DNA of 64,000 nucleotides from JALYNX01 sp040902845 (GCA_040902845.1 JBBDWM010000016.1:67190-131189); one strand, 5' to 3'; shown: positions 33,282 to 42,176, numbered from the stretch's first letter. The notes: generated by a model from the letters alone, not told the origin. Made by a program: numbers and translations.

Positions 33282-34232
33282 CTAGGCAACTTCCTCGAGA
33301 GGCGCGTTGGGGAGAGGCCGAATCTTGCCGACCGTGGCGCCCTTTTGCGCGCTGGCCACCAGGGCGACACCGAGAAGAATCATTGGCAAGGCGATGAAGA
33401 TCGGCCCGGTGATGACCTCCCCGCCGAGGGTGAGACCAAGGGCGACAGCCACGATCGGGTTGACGTAGGCGTAGCTGGTGGCGAGCGTCGGGCGTACGGT
33501 CCTGATCAGATAGAAGTAGGAGGTGTAGGCGATGATCGAGCCGAAGAAGATCAGATAGGCCATCGCAAGCCAGGCCGAGGCAGGGGGCATCTCGACAATG
33601 CGCTCACCACGTCCGAGACCGATGAGCGTCAGCAGAACCCCACCCGAGAGGAGTTGTGCCGCTGGAGCAATGAGCCCTTTGGGCAAGTCGAGCCGGGGGC
33701 CCCATATCGATCCGAAGGACCAGAAGATGGGGGAGATCACCACCAGCAGGGTGCCGACGGCACTGGAGCGAAAGTCGCCCTCCTGGGCGAGGACGAGAAC
33801 ACCCAGGAGGCCGACGATCAACCCGATCCACTCATGGCGGACCGGCCATTGTCCGAACAAACCGCTCCAGAGGGCGGCCCAGACTGGTGTCATTGCGATC
33901 GCGGTTGCGGTCACCCCGGACCCCACACCGAGATCCTCGGCCAATGTCACCAGACTCAAACCGCCGACGAATAACGGTATCCCCATCAGTATCAGGTTCC
34001 GCCACTGACGAGGAGTTGGTGACCCTTCGCCCCGGGACCTGAGAACAACGAACATGATTCCCCCGGCGATGATGAATCGAATCCCGTTGAGCAGGAATGG
34101 GGGGAAGCCCTCCAGACCGAATCGCAGCCCCAGATATGTCGATCCCCAGATGAAGTAGATCGCAAGTAGTGCGGCGACCACCTTTCCTCGGGACGGGGTG
34201 CCGGTAGTTGTGGTGGCGACTGACGTTTCCAT
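33282..34232 (-). CDS. EamA/DMT-family transporter (YedA-like)
   Basis: A 316-residue permease with ten membrane helices in two EamA repeats: LLAIYFIWGSTYLGLRFGLE at the start, and AWLAMAYLIFFGSIIAYTSY with VRPTLATSYAYVNPIVAVAL in the second repeat, the standard DMT signature. These export amino acids, drugs or metabolites. It is divergent from a CGNR regulator gene, and an inverted repeat lies in the 79-bp gap, so the regulator probably controls it. Confidence 0.93.
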   Translation of the reverse strand: METSVATTTTGTPSRGKVVAALLAIYFIWGSTYLGLRFGLEGFPPFLLNGIRFIIAGGIMFVVLRSRGEGSPTPRQWRNLILMGIPLFVGGLSLVTLAEDLGVGSGVTATAIAMTPVWAALWSGLFGQWPVRHEWIGLIVGLLGVLVLAQEGDFRSSAVGTLLVVISPIFWSFGSIWGPRLDLPKGLIAPAAQLLSGGVLLTLIGLGRGERIVEMPPASAWLAMAYLIFFGSIIAYTSYFYLIRTVRPTLATSYAYVNPIVAVALGLTLGGEVITGPIFIALPMILLGVALVASAQKGATVGKIRPLPNAPLEEVA

Positions 34233-34255
34233 GTTTCTCTATCGGGCTCGACTGT

Positions 34256-34296
34256 AGTGGGCTATACTGAGTTCGTTCCTTACACTATAGACCACT
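34256..34296. promoter_or_regulatory. operator between EamA transporter and CGNR regulator
   Basis: AGTGGGCTATA (34256-34266) and TATAGACCACT (34286-34296) form an inverted repeat with 10 of 11 positions matching, spaced 19 bp. The similarity continues outwards (CTGTAGTGG and CTTCAG flanks). It sits in the shared divergent promoter region. Confidence 0.6.
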
Positions 34297-34311
34297 TCAG
34301 TAAGGGCTCAA

Positions 34312-34872
34312 ATGGACTTTTCGCATTACAACGGTCAACCGGTGGACATGGCCGTCCATCTGGTCAACACCCTCGACGCCGTCAGTGGTGAAGAGAAGCT
34401 GATCACACCGACCGACGTCTCCACCTTCATCGACGGACATGACAGCACCGATTGGTGCCGCCCGGGGTGGCGGCCCACCGAGCGCGACCTACACGAAGTG
34501 CGTGCCCTTCGTTCCAGGCTTCGAGAAGTGTTCGAAGCCGTGGACCAGGCGGGGGCCGCCTCGGTGCTCAACGCCATCCTGTCCGACGTCCACGCCGTGC
34601 CCCGTCTCAGTGTCCACGGCGAGGGCCCTCACCTCCATTTCGAGTCCCAGGACGGCAGCCCGGCCCGATGGCTGGGGGCGATCACCGCTATGGGGCTGAC
34701 GGTGGCAATGATCGAAGGGGGCTTCGATCGGTTCGGTACCTGCGCTGCGGGGACCTGTGACGACGTGTTCGTCGACACGTCGCGCAATCACTCGCGGCTC
34801 CATTGCTCGGGCAAATGCACCACCCGGGAGAACGTGGCCGCCCACCGCGCCCGACAGCGCGAACACGACTGA
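34312..34872 (+). CDS. CGNR zinc-finger transcriptional regulator
   Basis: A 186-residue ABATE/CGNR protein. The N-terminal ligand-binding-like part (residues about 1-135) begins FSHYNGQPVDMAVHLVNTLD. The C-terminal zinc finger is the CGNR type, FGTCAAGTCDDVFVDTSRNH, RLHCSGKCTTRENVAAHRAR, with the usual CGNR replaced by CSGKC and all four cysteines kept. It is thought to regulate the divergent EamA exporter through the inverted repeat between them. The downstream kelch lipoprotein starts 33 bp later on the same strand. Confidence 0.9.
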   Translation: MDFSHYNGQPVDMAVHLVNTLDAVSGEEKLITPTDVSTFIDGHDSTDWCRPGWRPTERDLHEVRALRSRLREVFEAVDQAGAASVLNAILSDVHAVPRLSVHGEGPHLHFESQDGSPARWLGAITAMGLTVAMIEGGFDRFGTCAAGTCDDVFVDTSRNHSRLHCSGKCTTRENVAAHRARQREHD

Positions 34873-34904
34873 GCCAAACTCGGCGGCTCCCTAGGCTTCC
34901 CGCA

Positions 34905-35879
34905 ATGCGAGGTGTCGCTGCGGTCCTGCTACTGGTGACCACCGCCTGTACCCCCACTTCTCTCGACGATCCCTCGTCGACTTCTGCTCAAGCCTCCACG
35001 TCGACGACATCGGCTCCGATCGGTTGGGTCGAAGTTGCTCCGATGAGCATCGCCCGCAGCGAACACCCGGGCGTCGTCCTGAACGGTGAGATCGTGGTGG
35101 CGGGTGGGTTCATCGAGGTTGGTGTTGGGAGGACGGGCGTGACCGACACTATCGAGGCCTACACCCCGGAATCGGACACCTGGCGTGACCTCCCAGCCCT
35201 CCCCGAGCCGAGACACCACGGGATGGCGGCCGTCGTCGCCGATCGGCTCTTCGTGATTGGTGGCTATTCCGTCTTAGGAGACGCCACAAGCACGGTGTGG
35301 GAGTTGGTCGATGTCCAGTGGGTTGAGCGGTCCTTGCTTCCGGGACCGGTGGCCGCGGGGGCAGCCGTGGTGCTCGATGACTCGATCTATGTCGTGGGTG
35401 GCACTCCCGACGGTGGTCTCTCTCGCTACGACGTGGCGGAGAACCTCTGGACCAGCTTTCTCGGGCCCGGGCTGCAGCGGGAGCATGTGGCCGCCGTGGC
35501 CTTTGAAGATGAGATTTGGGCCATCGCTGGTCGCTGGCAAGGGGACATCTTCAACACCACAGAGATCTTCGACCCGGTGGCCGGCTCCTGGCGTTCCGGT
35601 CCGAGCCTCAATGATGCCCGATCCGGTTTCGGAGCTGCAGTCATCGACGGCGGGATTGTGGTGGCCGGAGGAGAGGTGCTCGAGCCCGATGAGGCCCTGA
35701 GCACAGTGGAACGTTTCGATGCCTCGAACGGTGAATGGTCGTTCATCGACCCCCTTTCCCATGGGCTGCACGGGAATCCTCTGGTGGTTGTTGGGTCGAA
35801 CCTGTATCTGCCTGGTGGGTCGACCCGGGCCGCCGCTATCGAGAACGACGGACGGAGCTACCGCCTCAGTTTCGGGTGA
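34905..35879 (+). CDS. kelch-repeat lipoprotein
   Basis: A 324-residue exported protein. The signal peptide AAVLLLVTTACTP ends in a lipobox cysteine. A Ser/Thr-rich linker of about 25 residues precedes about five or six kelch blades, each with a hydrophobic-GG motif (EIVVAGGFIE, RLFVIGGYSV, SIYVVGGTPD, GIVVAGGEVL) and a Trp about 14 residues later. It should fold as a beta-propeller outside the membrane, with no enzymatic residue recognisable. The start at 34905 is chosen because the signal peptide begins there; a frame extending to 34803 overlaps the CGNR gene. Confidence 0.82.
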   Translation: MRGVAAVLLLVTTACTPTSLDDPSSTSAQASTSTTSAPIGWVEVAPMSIARSEHPGVVLNGEIVVAGGFIEVGVGRTGVTDTIEAYTPESDTWRDLPALPEPRHHGMAAVVADRLFVIGGYSVLGDATSTVWELVDVQWVERSLLPGPVAAGAAVVLDDSIYVVGGTPDGGLSRYDVAENLWTSFLGPGLQREHVAAVAFEDEIWAIAGRWQGDIFNTTEIFDPVAGSWRSGPSLNDARSGFGAAVIDGGIVVAGGEVLEPDEALSTVERFDASNGEWSFIDPLSHGLHGNPLVVVGSNLYLPGGSTRAAAIENDGRSYRLSFG

Positions 35880-35938
35880 TCCACTCCTTCGTTGGCCCGT
35901 TTATCTAGGGTTCACCGACTGACCAGGGAGATGTCCGC

Positions 35939-36319
35939 GTGAAAAGGCTCCTCAGAATGAAATGGCTCCTCAGTTTGTTGGCGACCGCCGCTGCCCTCTG
36001 GGTGGCCACCAGGATCGTGCCGGGTTTCGAGTTCAGCGACACGATCTGGGTCTTCATCGGTTTGACCATCTTGTTGTGGGCGGTGAACGCCGTGGTGAAA
36101 CCGATCATCACCTTGTTCAGCCTTCCGATTGTGGTACTGACCCTTGGTTTGTTTCTCCTGTTCGTAAATGCCCTGGCGCTGCAGGTAGTGGTCTGGCTGG
36201 CCGCCCCGGAGCGTCTCGACCTCGGTCTCACCTCGACCGGGTTCTTCTGGGCGACCTTCCTCGGGGCGCTCACCATCAGCGTGGTGAGACTCATCCTCGA
36301 CAAAGTCCTGAAGATCTGA
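35939..36319 (+). CDS. phage-holin-family (PF04020-like) membrane protein
   Basis: A 126-residue protein with four membrane helices: WLLSLLATAAALWVATRIVP, IWVFIGLTILLWAVNAVVKP, a third at about 65-88 and a fourth at about 97-120. The I..LP..LxTLGLF pattern (LFSLPIVVLTLGLFLLFVNA) is diagnostic of the phage holin family 4 / YvlD group, which despite the name is usually chromosomal and of unknown function. GTG start after GGGAGATGTCC. Confidence 0.88.
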   Translation: MKRLLRMKWLLSLLATAAALWVATRIVPGFEFSDTIWVFIGLTILLWAVNAVVKPIITLFSLPIVVLTLGLFLLFVNALALQVVVWLAAPERLDLGLTSTGFFWATFLGALTISVVRLILDKVLKI

Positions 36320-36331
36320 GGAGGGGCCGGG

Positions 36332-37681
36332 TCACGGAACCGTCTTCACGCCTGAGGTGGCCGGGTCCTTGGTGTAGCTGAGGCCGGAAACGGCGTCGTA
36401 ATCCACAGACGCGTCCGGCCACCAGTCGATGCCATAGTCACGCACGGGAGTGTCCCCTCGGGCGTACAGGGCCGCAGCCACGGCACTGGCAAACGAAGAG
36501 CCGCTCCAGGCGACGACCACACCTTCAGTGTTCGGTCCCGGTGTTGCAAGACCTACCAGATTGGACCCAGGTGCTACGTCATCTATCCAATAGCGGGGAG
36601 GTGCCAGCTCCTCGTCATTGCTGACCCAGACGACCTGTTGGCCTAATCCACTCTGGTTGGCCGCCCCAACCGCACGCACGGTGTCGAGTGCGCCCGGCCA
36701 GAACGGTGCGGGATAGTCCTCGTTGCCCCCGGCGGCGAAACTCTGGCCCCCGATTTCGGTATCCCACCTCTCGAGGGCGGCGACAAGAGTCACCAACAGG
36801 GCGTCCTCATTGGGATCACAGGTGTACGTGCCGAGGGACATGTTGAGGGCTTCGACATCCTGGGACTCCGCGTGTCTCATGATCAGTCGCTCCAGCGCCT
36901 GGAAGACGTGGAGTTCGCTGCTGAGACTGACCTGCAGGGGGTCTTCGGCTCGGGGGATGAAACGGCCCTTCGATACGAAAGGTGCCCGCGCTATCGACAC
37001 CCGATTGTCCGGGGAGAGCTGACGGATGAGTCCGGTGATGAACGTGCCATGACTCGCCAAACCTGGATCGGGATCCTCGTCGAACGGGTCGTAAAACACG
37101 TTGCGGCCGCCGGCCCACGACGGGCCGCCGGGAACGAAGCCTGAATCGATCACCGCCACATAGGGGCCGTATCCGTCGTCGACAGCCGGTAGCTCGCCCT
37201 CCATGACCTCGGGGTCGGTACCCGGCTTGAAGGTCCAATGACCCGCAAGCCCGACCGCATGAATCGGTGAAGCGACGATGCTCGGATCCTGATCACCAAG
37301 ATAAATGGCCGCCCGCAACGGATCCAAAGTGGTGCTCACCAGTCCAAGGACCCCATCGATGTTGGCGGATATTCCTTCGATGTCTTCTGGTGGATCGTCG
37401 TCAGCGTTGAATATAACGCCGGCGTTGGTCGGAGCCGCCGTCTCATCGAATTCGACCAACAGGGCAGCAGCCGCTAGCTCCATTGCGTCCACTTCCCCAG
37501 GCGCCGCCTGAATGGCGATCACTCCGTCGAGGTAATAGCACTCCCAGTCCGGATCCACATTTACCTCTAGGCCATCCGGTTCGGTTGTGGTGGACTGGTC
37601 GGTCCCGGGTTGGCACGCAGTCACGATCATCGCCAAACCGATACCCACGACCAACGCTCGTGACCTCATCGCCACCCCCAT
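36332..37681 (-). CDS. S8-family (subtilisin-like) serine peptidase, lipoprotein
   Basis: A 449-residue exported peptidase with a lipoprotein signal (ALVVGIGLAMIVTACQ). The catalytic triad is complete: Asp179 (VAVIDSGF), His211 (ASHGTFITGLI) and Ser396 (WSGSSFASAVAA), with the oxyanion asparagine Asn320 (AAGGN). It is divergent from a CHAT protease gene, with 90 bp between them. S8 peptidase, CHAT-TPR protein and ECF sigma genes recur together in actinomycetes, so I treat them as one module. Its predicted location outside the membrane means it cannot meet the cytoplasmic CHAT protein directly unless the lipobox prediction is wrong. Start Met1 or Met5. Confidence 0.88.
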   Translation of the reverse strand: MGVAMRSRALVVGIGLAMIVTACQPGTDQSTTTEPDGLEVNVDPDWECYYLDGVIAIQAAPGEVDAMELAAAALLVEFDETAAPTNAGVIFNADDDPPEDIEGISANIDGVLGLVSTTLDPLRAAIYLGDQDPSIVASPIHAVGLAGHWTFKPGTDPEVMEGELPAVDDGYGPYVAVIDSGFVPGGPSWAGGRNVFYDPFDEDPDPGLASHGTFITGLIRQLSPDNRVSIARAPFVSKGRFIPRAEDPLQVSLSSELHVFQALERLIMRHAESQDVEALNMSLGTYTCDPNEDALLVTLVAALERWDTEIGGQSFAAGGNEDYPAPFWPGALDTVRAVGAANQSGLGQQVVWVSNDEELAPPRYWIDDVAPGSNLVGLATPGPNTEGVVVAWSGSSFASAVAAALYARGDTPVRDYGIDWWPDASVDYDAVSGLSYTKDPATSGVKTVP

Positions 37682-37771
37682 GTAGCTTCAGGTGCCGGTG
37701 CGGTTGGTGGTGGGAAGCAATCCGCCTCCAAGCCGCAACCGAGGAACCCTAATCCTCGAAGAGGGAGATGC

Positions 37772-40372
37772 GTGTCGTCTGTGGTCGATGAGAGTGTCGT
37801 CGCCGCTTCAATGTTGATCGATCGCGCACGGATTCATCCTCGGCGGACACTCGTCGACGGCAACCTGCTCCTCAACACGCTGGGTTCGTCGGATCATCGG
37901 GCTCGGGCGATCGTCCTTCGGGCCCTGAGCATCGCCGGTCGCTATGCCACAACCATTCGGGAATCGATCTCATATGCAGAATCGGCTGTCAGCGAGGCAG
38001 AGGCAGCCGCCGACCTGGAGCTCGGGGCTCGAGCCAGGATGACGCTGGCCGGGTCGCTGGCTCTTGCAGGAGAAAACGCGAGGGCGGATGCCGTTCTTGA
38101 GGAAGCGTCCGCGACTGCAACAGGTCTCTTGGCTGCCGAAATCGATTTCCAGCGGGGGTCAGTCCTCAGCCGCATGGGGGAATCGACCCGGGCTCTCGAG
38201 ACCTACGGTGCGGCCCTCCCCGTCTTCTTAGAGCACGACGACCAAGAGTCGGTTGCAATGACCCTGCACAACCAGGCCTTGCTCAAACTCAACGCCGGTG
38301 ACATAGCGGGGGCGGAGCTGGATCTGCGTCGAGCCAGCGACCTGTACGAGGGAATCGGTCAGATCGTCCCAAGGGCCTTCGTCGATCACAACCTCGGGAT
38401 GGTGGCTGCGCGCCGAGGCGATATCCCGACCGCGCTACAACTCTTTGACGTCAGCGAGCGCGAGTTGCGAGGTCTCCTCGGGTCGGCTGCCGAAGTCCAG
38501 GTCAGCCGGGTCGAGATCCTTCTGTCGGCAGGTTTGTTTCGTGAGGCGCTGGCGTTGGCGGTCGACACTGCGGGCTCCATGCATGAGGCGGGTCTTGGCG
38601 AGGACGAGGCCGAGGCTCGGTTGGTCGGAGCCCAAGCGTCGCTGTTGGCCGGCGACGTGGAGCTCGCCCTGCGGTGGGCCGATATCGCTGCAGAGCTCTT
38701 CGACCAGCAACGACGCGTGGTGTGGGCGGCGAGCGCCCGACTAGTCGGGATTCAGGCCCAGTACCAAGCAGGCGCGATCAACCCGGCCCTGATCGTGGAA
38801 GCGAAGGAGATCGCCACCGTTCTCGAGACCGAAGGCCAGGTCATTCCGGCCTTCAACGCCCGGCTAACCGCCGGTCGCATCGGTCTGGAGCTCGGGCTGG
38901 TGACCGAGGCCATTGAGGACCTGGCGCGGGTCGCGGAGCAACGCACCGGGCCGGTCGAGCTCCGACTCCAATCGTGGCTGGCCACGGCGCTGGTTCGCCA
39001 GGCGACCGGGAACACCGCTGGTGCCGATGCCGCGGCCCGGGCAGGGATGCGGCTTCTTGACGAATACCAGGCCGCCCTCGGTGCCACCGATATTCGCACC
39101 GGGGTGGAGCGTCATGGTGCCGAGTTGGGTGAGCTCGGCCTGCGTTTGGCTTTGAATTCATCCAACCCGCGCCGGGTGTTCGCCTGGATGGAACGAAGCC
39201 GAGCCAGGGCGCTGCGTCATCGACCGGTGACACCATCGGACGATCGGGCCCAGGCAGCCGACCTCGCCGAGTTACGTCGGGTCTCCATGGAGCTGAGAGC
39301 TGCGGAGGGGAACGAGGTTCGGGAACTGGGTCGTCAGGAGCGGGCGCTTCAGGAGTCGATCCGGGACCGGGGTCGGGTAGCTCGCGGTGGTAGGTCGAAG
39401 AGCAGGGCCGCGCTTCCCGATATCGCCAAGTCGCTTGGCAAGAAAACTCTGGTCGAATTCGCATCACTCGACGACCGGTTGTGGGCGGTGACCATTCGCG
39501 ATGGCCGATTCTCGGTTGCGGGATTGGGCCCGGAGCCAGTGGTCCTCGCCGAATTGGAGAGCCTTCGTTTCATGATGCGACGTCTGGCGCGGGGCCGGGG
39601 CAACGCATCAAATGATCTCGCCCGACAGGTAGCGGGCCGTCTCGACGAGATGTTGTTCGGTTCGTTGGACACCGGTATTGGGCCACTCGTGGTGATCCCC
39701 ACCCCCGCCTTGCATGCCACTCCATGGGCGACGTTGCCCACCTGTCGAGGGCGTTCGGTCACCGTGGCCCCGTCGGCCGAGCTCTGGTGGCGGGCATCAA
39801 TGCGGAGGCGACGTTCCGGTGCGGTGGTGGTGGCCGCCGGCCCCGATCTGGCCTTGGCCGAAACTGAGACCCGAGAGGTGGGAGCCCTGTATCGGGGTGC
39901 GGTGATGATGGGACCCGACCATTCCACGGTCGAGGAAATCAGGAACGTCCTCGACCGGGCTGCGACCGCCCACATCGCCAGTCATGCGACATTCGAAACG
40001 GAGAACCCGATGTTCTCCTCGCTGCGTCTCGCAGACGGCGATCTCACGGTTTACGACCTGGAACGGATGCGACGGCTGCCTGACCTTGTTGTGCTCTCCG
40101 CCTGTGACTCGGGTTTTAGCGACACCCACGCCGGGGAGGAACTGATGGGTCTCGGATCCGCCCTGATCAGTTTGGGGACCCGCACTTTGGTGGCCAGTGT
40201 TGGCCTGGTTCCAGATTCGGATGCCACCCGGGAGCTGATGGTGGGCTTCCATCGTGGTCTCATTTCCGGTCTCAGCCCCTCTGAGGCGCTCAATGAGGCC
40301 CAGGTGGGCATCGACGGGACCTCAGCCGGTTACGTGGCGGCCGCCTCGTTCGTGTGCATCGGAGCTGGCTGA
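37772..40372 (+). CDS. TPR-CHAT caspase-like protease
   Basis: An 866-residue protein. Residues about 40-480 are TPR-type helical repeats (ALNLLxxGDxxGAELDL-like units such as QALLKLNAGDIAGAELDLRR). Residues about 500-866 form a CHAT domain with the caspase dyad His738 (AHIASHATFETENPMFSSLR) and Cys778 (VVLSACDSGFSD), so it should be active. The GTG start follows GAGGGAG. It is followed by an ECF sigma gene and a small protein gene on the same strand. TPR-CHAT proteases are switched on by a partner bound to the TPR part, and in type III-E CRISPR systems the target is a regulator of an ECF sigma factor. Confidence 0.9.
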   Translation: MSSVVDESVVAASMLIDRARIHPRRTLVDGNLLLNTLGSSDHRARAIVLRALSIAGRYATTIRESISYAESAVSEAEAAADLELGARARMTLAGSLALAGENARADAVLEEASATATGLLAAEIDFQRGSVLSRMGESTRALETYGAALPVFLEHDDQESVAMTLHNQALLKLNAGDIAGAELDLRRASDLYEGIGQIVPRAFVDHNLGMVAARRGDIPTALQLFDVSERELRGLLGSAAEVQVSRVEILLSAGLFREALALAVDTAGSMHEAGLGEDEAEARLVGAQASLLAGDVELALRWADIAAELFDQQRRVVWAASARLVGIQAQYQAGAINPALIVEAKEIATVLETEGQVIPAFNARLTAGRIGLELGLVTEAIEDLARVAEQRTGPVELRLQSWLATALVRQATGNTAGADAAARAGMRLLDEYQAALGATDIRTGVERHGAELGELGLRLALNSSNPRRVFAWMERSRARALRHRPVTPSDDRAQAADLAELRRVSMELRAAEGNEVRELGRQERALQESIRDRGRVARGGRSKSRAALPDIAKSLGKKTLVEFASLDDRLWAVTIRDGRFSVAGLGPEPVVLAELESLRFMMRRLARGRGNASNDLARQVAGRLDEMLFGSLDTGIGPLVVIPTPALHATPWATLPTCRGRSVTVAPSAELWWRASMRRRRSGAVVVAAGPDLALAETETREVGALYRGAVMMGPDHSTVEEIRNVLDRAATAHIASHATFETENPMFSSLRLADGDLTVYDLERMRRLPDLVVLSACDSGFSDTHAGEELMGLGSALISLGTRTLVASVGLVPDSDATRELMVGFHRGLISGLSPSEALNEAQVGIDGTSAGYVAAASFVCIGAG

Positions 40373-40426
40373 AGAATTCTCCAATTCGATGTATCTCTAG
40401 GCAGGCCGGGCCCTCCGTTCCTTACC

Positions 40427-41020
40427 ATGACCCAAATGGCTGAAGCCATCACCCACGGCGAGCTATTGGCTCGGGCATCGAGGGGCGACCAGGTTGCATG
40501 GAACACTCTGGTCGAGACCTTCGGGCAGATGGTGTGGTCGATTGCCAGGAGCTTCCGGCTCGACGATGCCACAGCAAAAGACGTGACTCAGACTGTCTGG
40601 CTCAAACTGGTCGAGAACTGTGATCGCATCAAAGACCCCGAGCGTCTTCCCGGATGGCTCGCAACCACTTGTCGACGGGAGGCCCTCAAGGTCGCCCGGC
40701 TCCGCCAGCGCACCCTTCCCACCGACTTCGAATACGACTTGGCGGACCCGTCGCCCTCGCTCGAGGCAATGCTGGTCGAGGACGAAGAGGTGCGCGAAGT
40801 GGTGACCGCCTTTGGCTCCCTCGCTGAGGATTGTCAGCAATTGCTTCGGCTTCTGGCCACCGACCCACCGCTCAGTTATGAGGAGATATCCGAGATCACC
40901 GGCCGTCCGGTGGGAAGTCTTGGCCCGACACGCGCCAGGTGCATCGAGAGACTCAAGTCGGCAATGGGTATCAGAAATGACGCTGCCGGCTCTATTGACC
41001 AAGGAGATGGTGAAAAGTGA
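40427..41020 (+). CDS. ECF-type RNA polymerase sigma factor of the CHAT module
   Basis: A 197-residue sigma factor. Sigma2 covers about 10-85 (WNTLVETFGQMVWSIARSFR, AKDVTQTVWLKLVEN, RLPGWLATTCRREALKVAR), and sigma4 covers about 118-180 (CQQLLRLLATDPPLSYEEIS, then GRPVGSLGPTRARCIERLK). It begins 54 bp after the CHAT gene and overlaps the next gene by 4 bp (GTGA). It is distinct from the ECF factor at position 8. No classical anti-sigma gene with a membrane helix is adjacent, so regulation by the 154-residue partner and the CHAT protease is a reasonable inference. Confidence 0.93.
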   Translation: MTQMAEAITHGELLARASRGDQVAWNTLVETFGQMVWSIARSFRLDDATAKDVTQTVWLKLVENCDRIKDPERLPGWLATTCRREALKVARLRQRTLPTDFEYDLADPSPSLEAMLVEDEEVREVVTAFGSLAEDCQQLLRLLATDPPLSYEEISEITGRPVGSLGPTRARCIERLKSAMGIRNDAAGSIDQGDGEK

Positions 41021-41481
41021 GCGAGAACAGGGATTACACCGAAAGCCAGCTGTTGGAGCTCCTTCGGCAAGGTCTTGAATCCACCGACCCGGTGCCGGCC
41101 GACGTCAACGAATTCGCCATGGCCGCACTCACCTGGAGGACGATCGAAGCCGAACTGGCAGAGATCGCCTTCGACTCCGCAAGCGAGGAGACACCGGCCG
41201 GGGTTCGGGGGCCCGCAGGTGAGCGGATGCTCTCCTACGAGACTGCGACTCTCAGCATCGATATCGAGTATCGGAGCGGCATCCGCCGGCTCATCGGGCA
41301 GGTCGCCCCACCCCAGCCGGCCAAGGTCGAGCTCCATCACTCCAAAGGGACTCTCACTACCGTCGCCGACGATCTCGGCCGGTTCAGCTTCGAAGATGTC
41401 GAGCCTGGCCCAGTGAGCATCGTCTGCACCTCGCACGGGCCCGACCCGGATGTGATCAAGACCGAATGGACGGTCCTCTGA
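41017..41481 (+). CDS. small sigma-associated protein with a carboxypeptidase-regulatory-like domain
   Basis: A 154-residue soluble protein. Residues 1-50 are helical and acidic (TESQLLELLRQGLESTDPVP, then EFAMAALTWRTIEAELAEIA). Residues about 80-154 look like a beta-sandwich of the carboxypeptidase regulatory type (RRLIGQVAPPQPAKVELHHS and DDLGRFSFEDVEPGPVSIVC). The GTG start overlaps the sigma gene stop. It has no membrane helix. It could be the sigma inhibitor and protease substrate of the module, by analogy with Csx30; this is inference. Confidence 0.7.
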   Translation: MSENRDYTESQLLELLRQGLESTDPVPADVNEFAMAALTWRTIEAELAEIAFDSASEETPAGVRGPAGERMLSYETATLSIDIEYRSGIRRLIGQVAPPQPAKVELHHSKGTLTTVADDLGRFSFEDVEPGPVSIVCTSHGPDPDVIKTEWTVL

Positions 41482-41576
41482 CCCGAAGCCGGATAGGTGG
41501 GTATCTGAGCCGGTCCCCATGCCTCTCTACTTCAGAAGCAGTCGTCGCACAGACGAAGTTGAGAAAGAGGCAGAAG

Positions 41577-41765
41577 ATGACAGACATGTCCCCAAACCAG
41601 AGCCCGAAATGGGCATGGCGTCGGGCATGGGCCAGGAAACCGATCGCACAACTCGACCACCCGGTCGATAGGTGGCTCGGTTCCCGGTCGAGGGAACCCG
41701 GAATCAAGGAAAGCCACCGAAGCCGTCGTCGCTATCGCTGGCTCAATGCCCGCCCCGCCTTCTGA
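41577..41765 (+). CDS. small basic protein of unknown function
   Basis: A possible 62-residue protein, rich in Arg and Trp (KWAWRRAWARKPIAQLDHPV, ending RSRRRYRWLNARPAF). It starts at an ATG preceded by GAGAAAGAGG and ends 21 bp before a strong hairpin terminator. No family was recognised. The isolated position with its own ribosome site and terminator supports expression, but the amino-acid composition is also what non-coding GC-rich DNA gives. Confidence 0.4.
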   Translation: MTDMSPNQSPKWAWRRAWARKPIAQLDHPVDRWLGSRSREPGIKESHRSRRRYRWLNARPAF

Positions 41766-41786
41766 ACGTTCCACAATCCGATAAAG

Positions 41787-41823
41787 GGAAAGGGCCCCCA
41801 CCTTCAGAGGTGGGGCCCTTTCC
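41787..41823 (+). terminator. intrinsic terminator-like hairpin
   Basis: A 16-bp stem with one bulged C: left arm from GGAAAGGGCC (41787) to CACCT (41803), loop TTCAG region, right arm AGGTGGGGCCCTTTCC ending at 41823. No long T tract follows. It probably ends transcription of the small gene at 41577 or of the CHAT-sigma operon. Confidence 0.7.
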
Positions 41824-42176
41824 ATGCTGGGCGCCTCCTCGACTTCTCCGATGAGCCTGGGGAGCAGCGCCTGTTTCTGCGGATCAGAGCCATATCCGTT
41901 CATCGTGACCGACTTAAGCCGAACCGAGATCCCACTGGTTACTATCAGCGGCGGCTATCGCTACCCGGGCCGCGTTGCCGTCGGTTTCGATAGAAGGGGC
42001 AACATCCATCGAGGTCGACGATGGAACTCTGGTGGGCTCCCATTCGTCAGACCCGGAGCCATCGACGAGCAGGCCGCTCTCGACTTCCTGGCAAGCCCGC
42101 TGGTCGGTGTCATCACCGAGGCTGCCATCCCATACGGTCAACACCTGGGCCATTCAGCCCGGGTGACAGTCCAACG
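41824..42176. other. 353-bp stretch with no supported gene
   Basis: Both strands contain open frames (for example plus 41824-42552 and minus 41914-42153), but none has a recognisable domain, a convincing ribosome site or coherent codon use across its length. The plus frame continues unaltered through an obvious terminator hairpin and antisense to a real gene. I leave it as intergenic. Confidence 0.5.

Noticed and set aside
36332..41481. A type III-E CRISPR (Craspase) locus
   Set aside because: The CHAT-TPR protease and ECF sigma factor recall it, but there is no gRAMP/Cas7-11 gene, no Cas1/Cas2 and no repeat-spacer array in the window.
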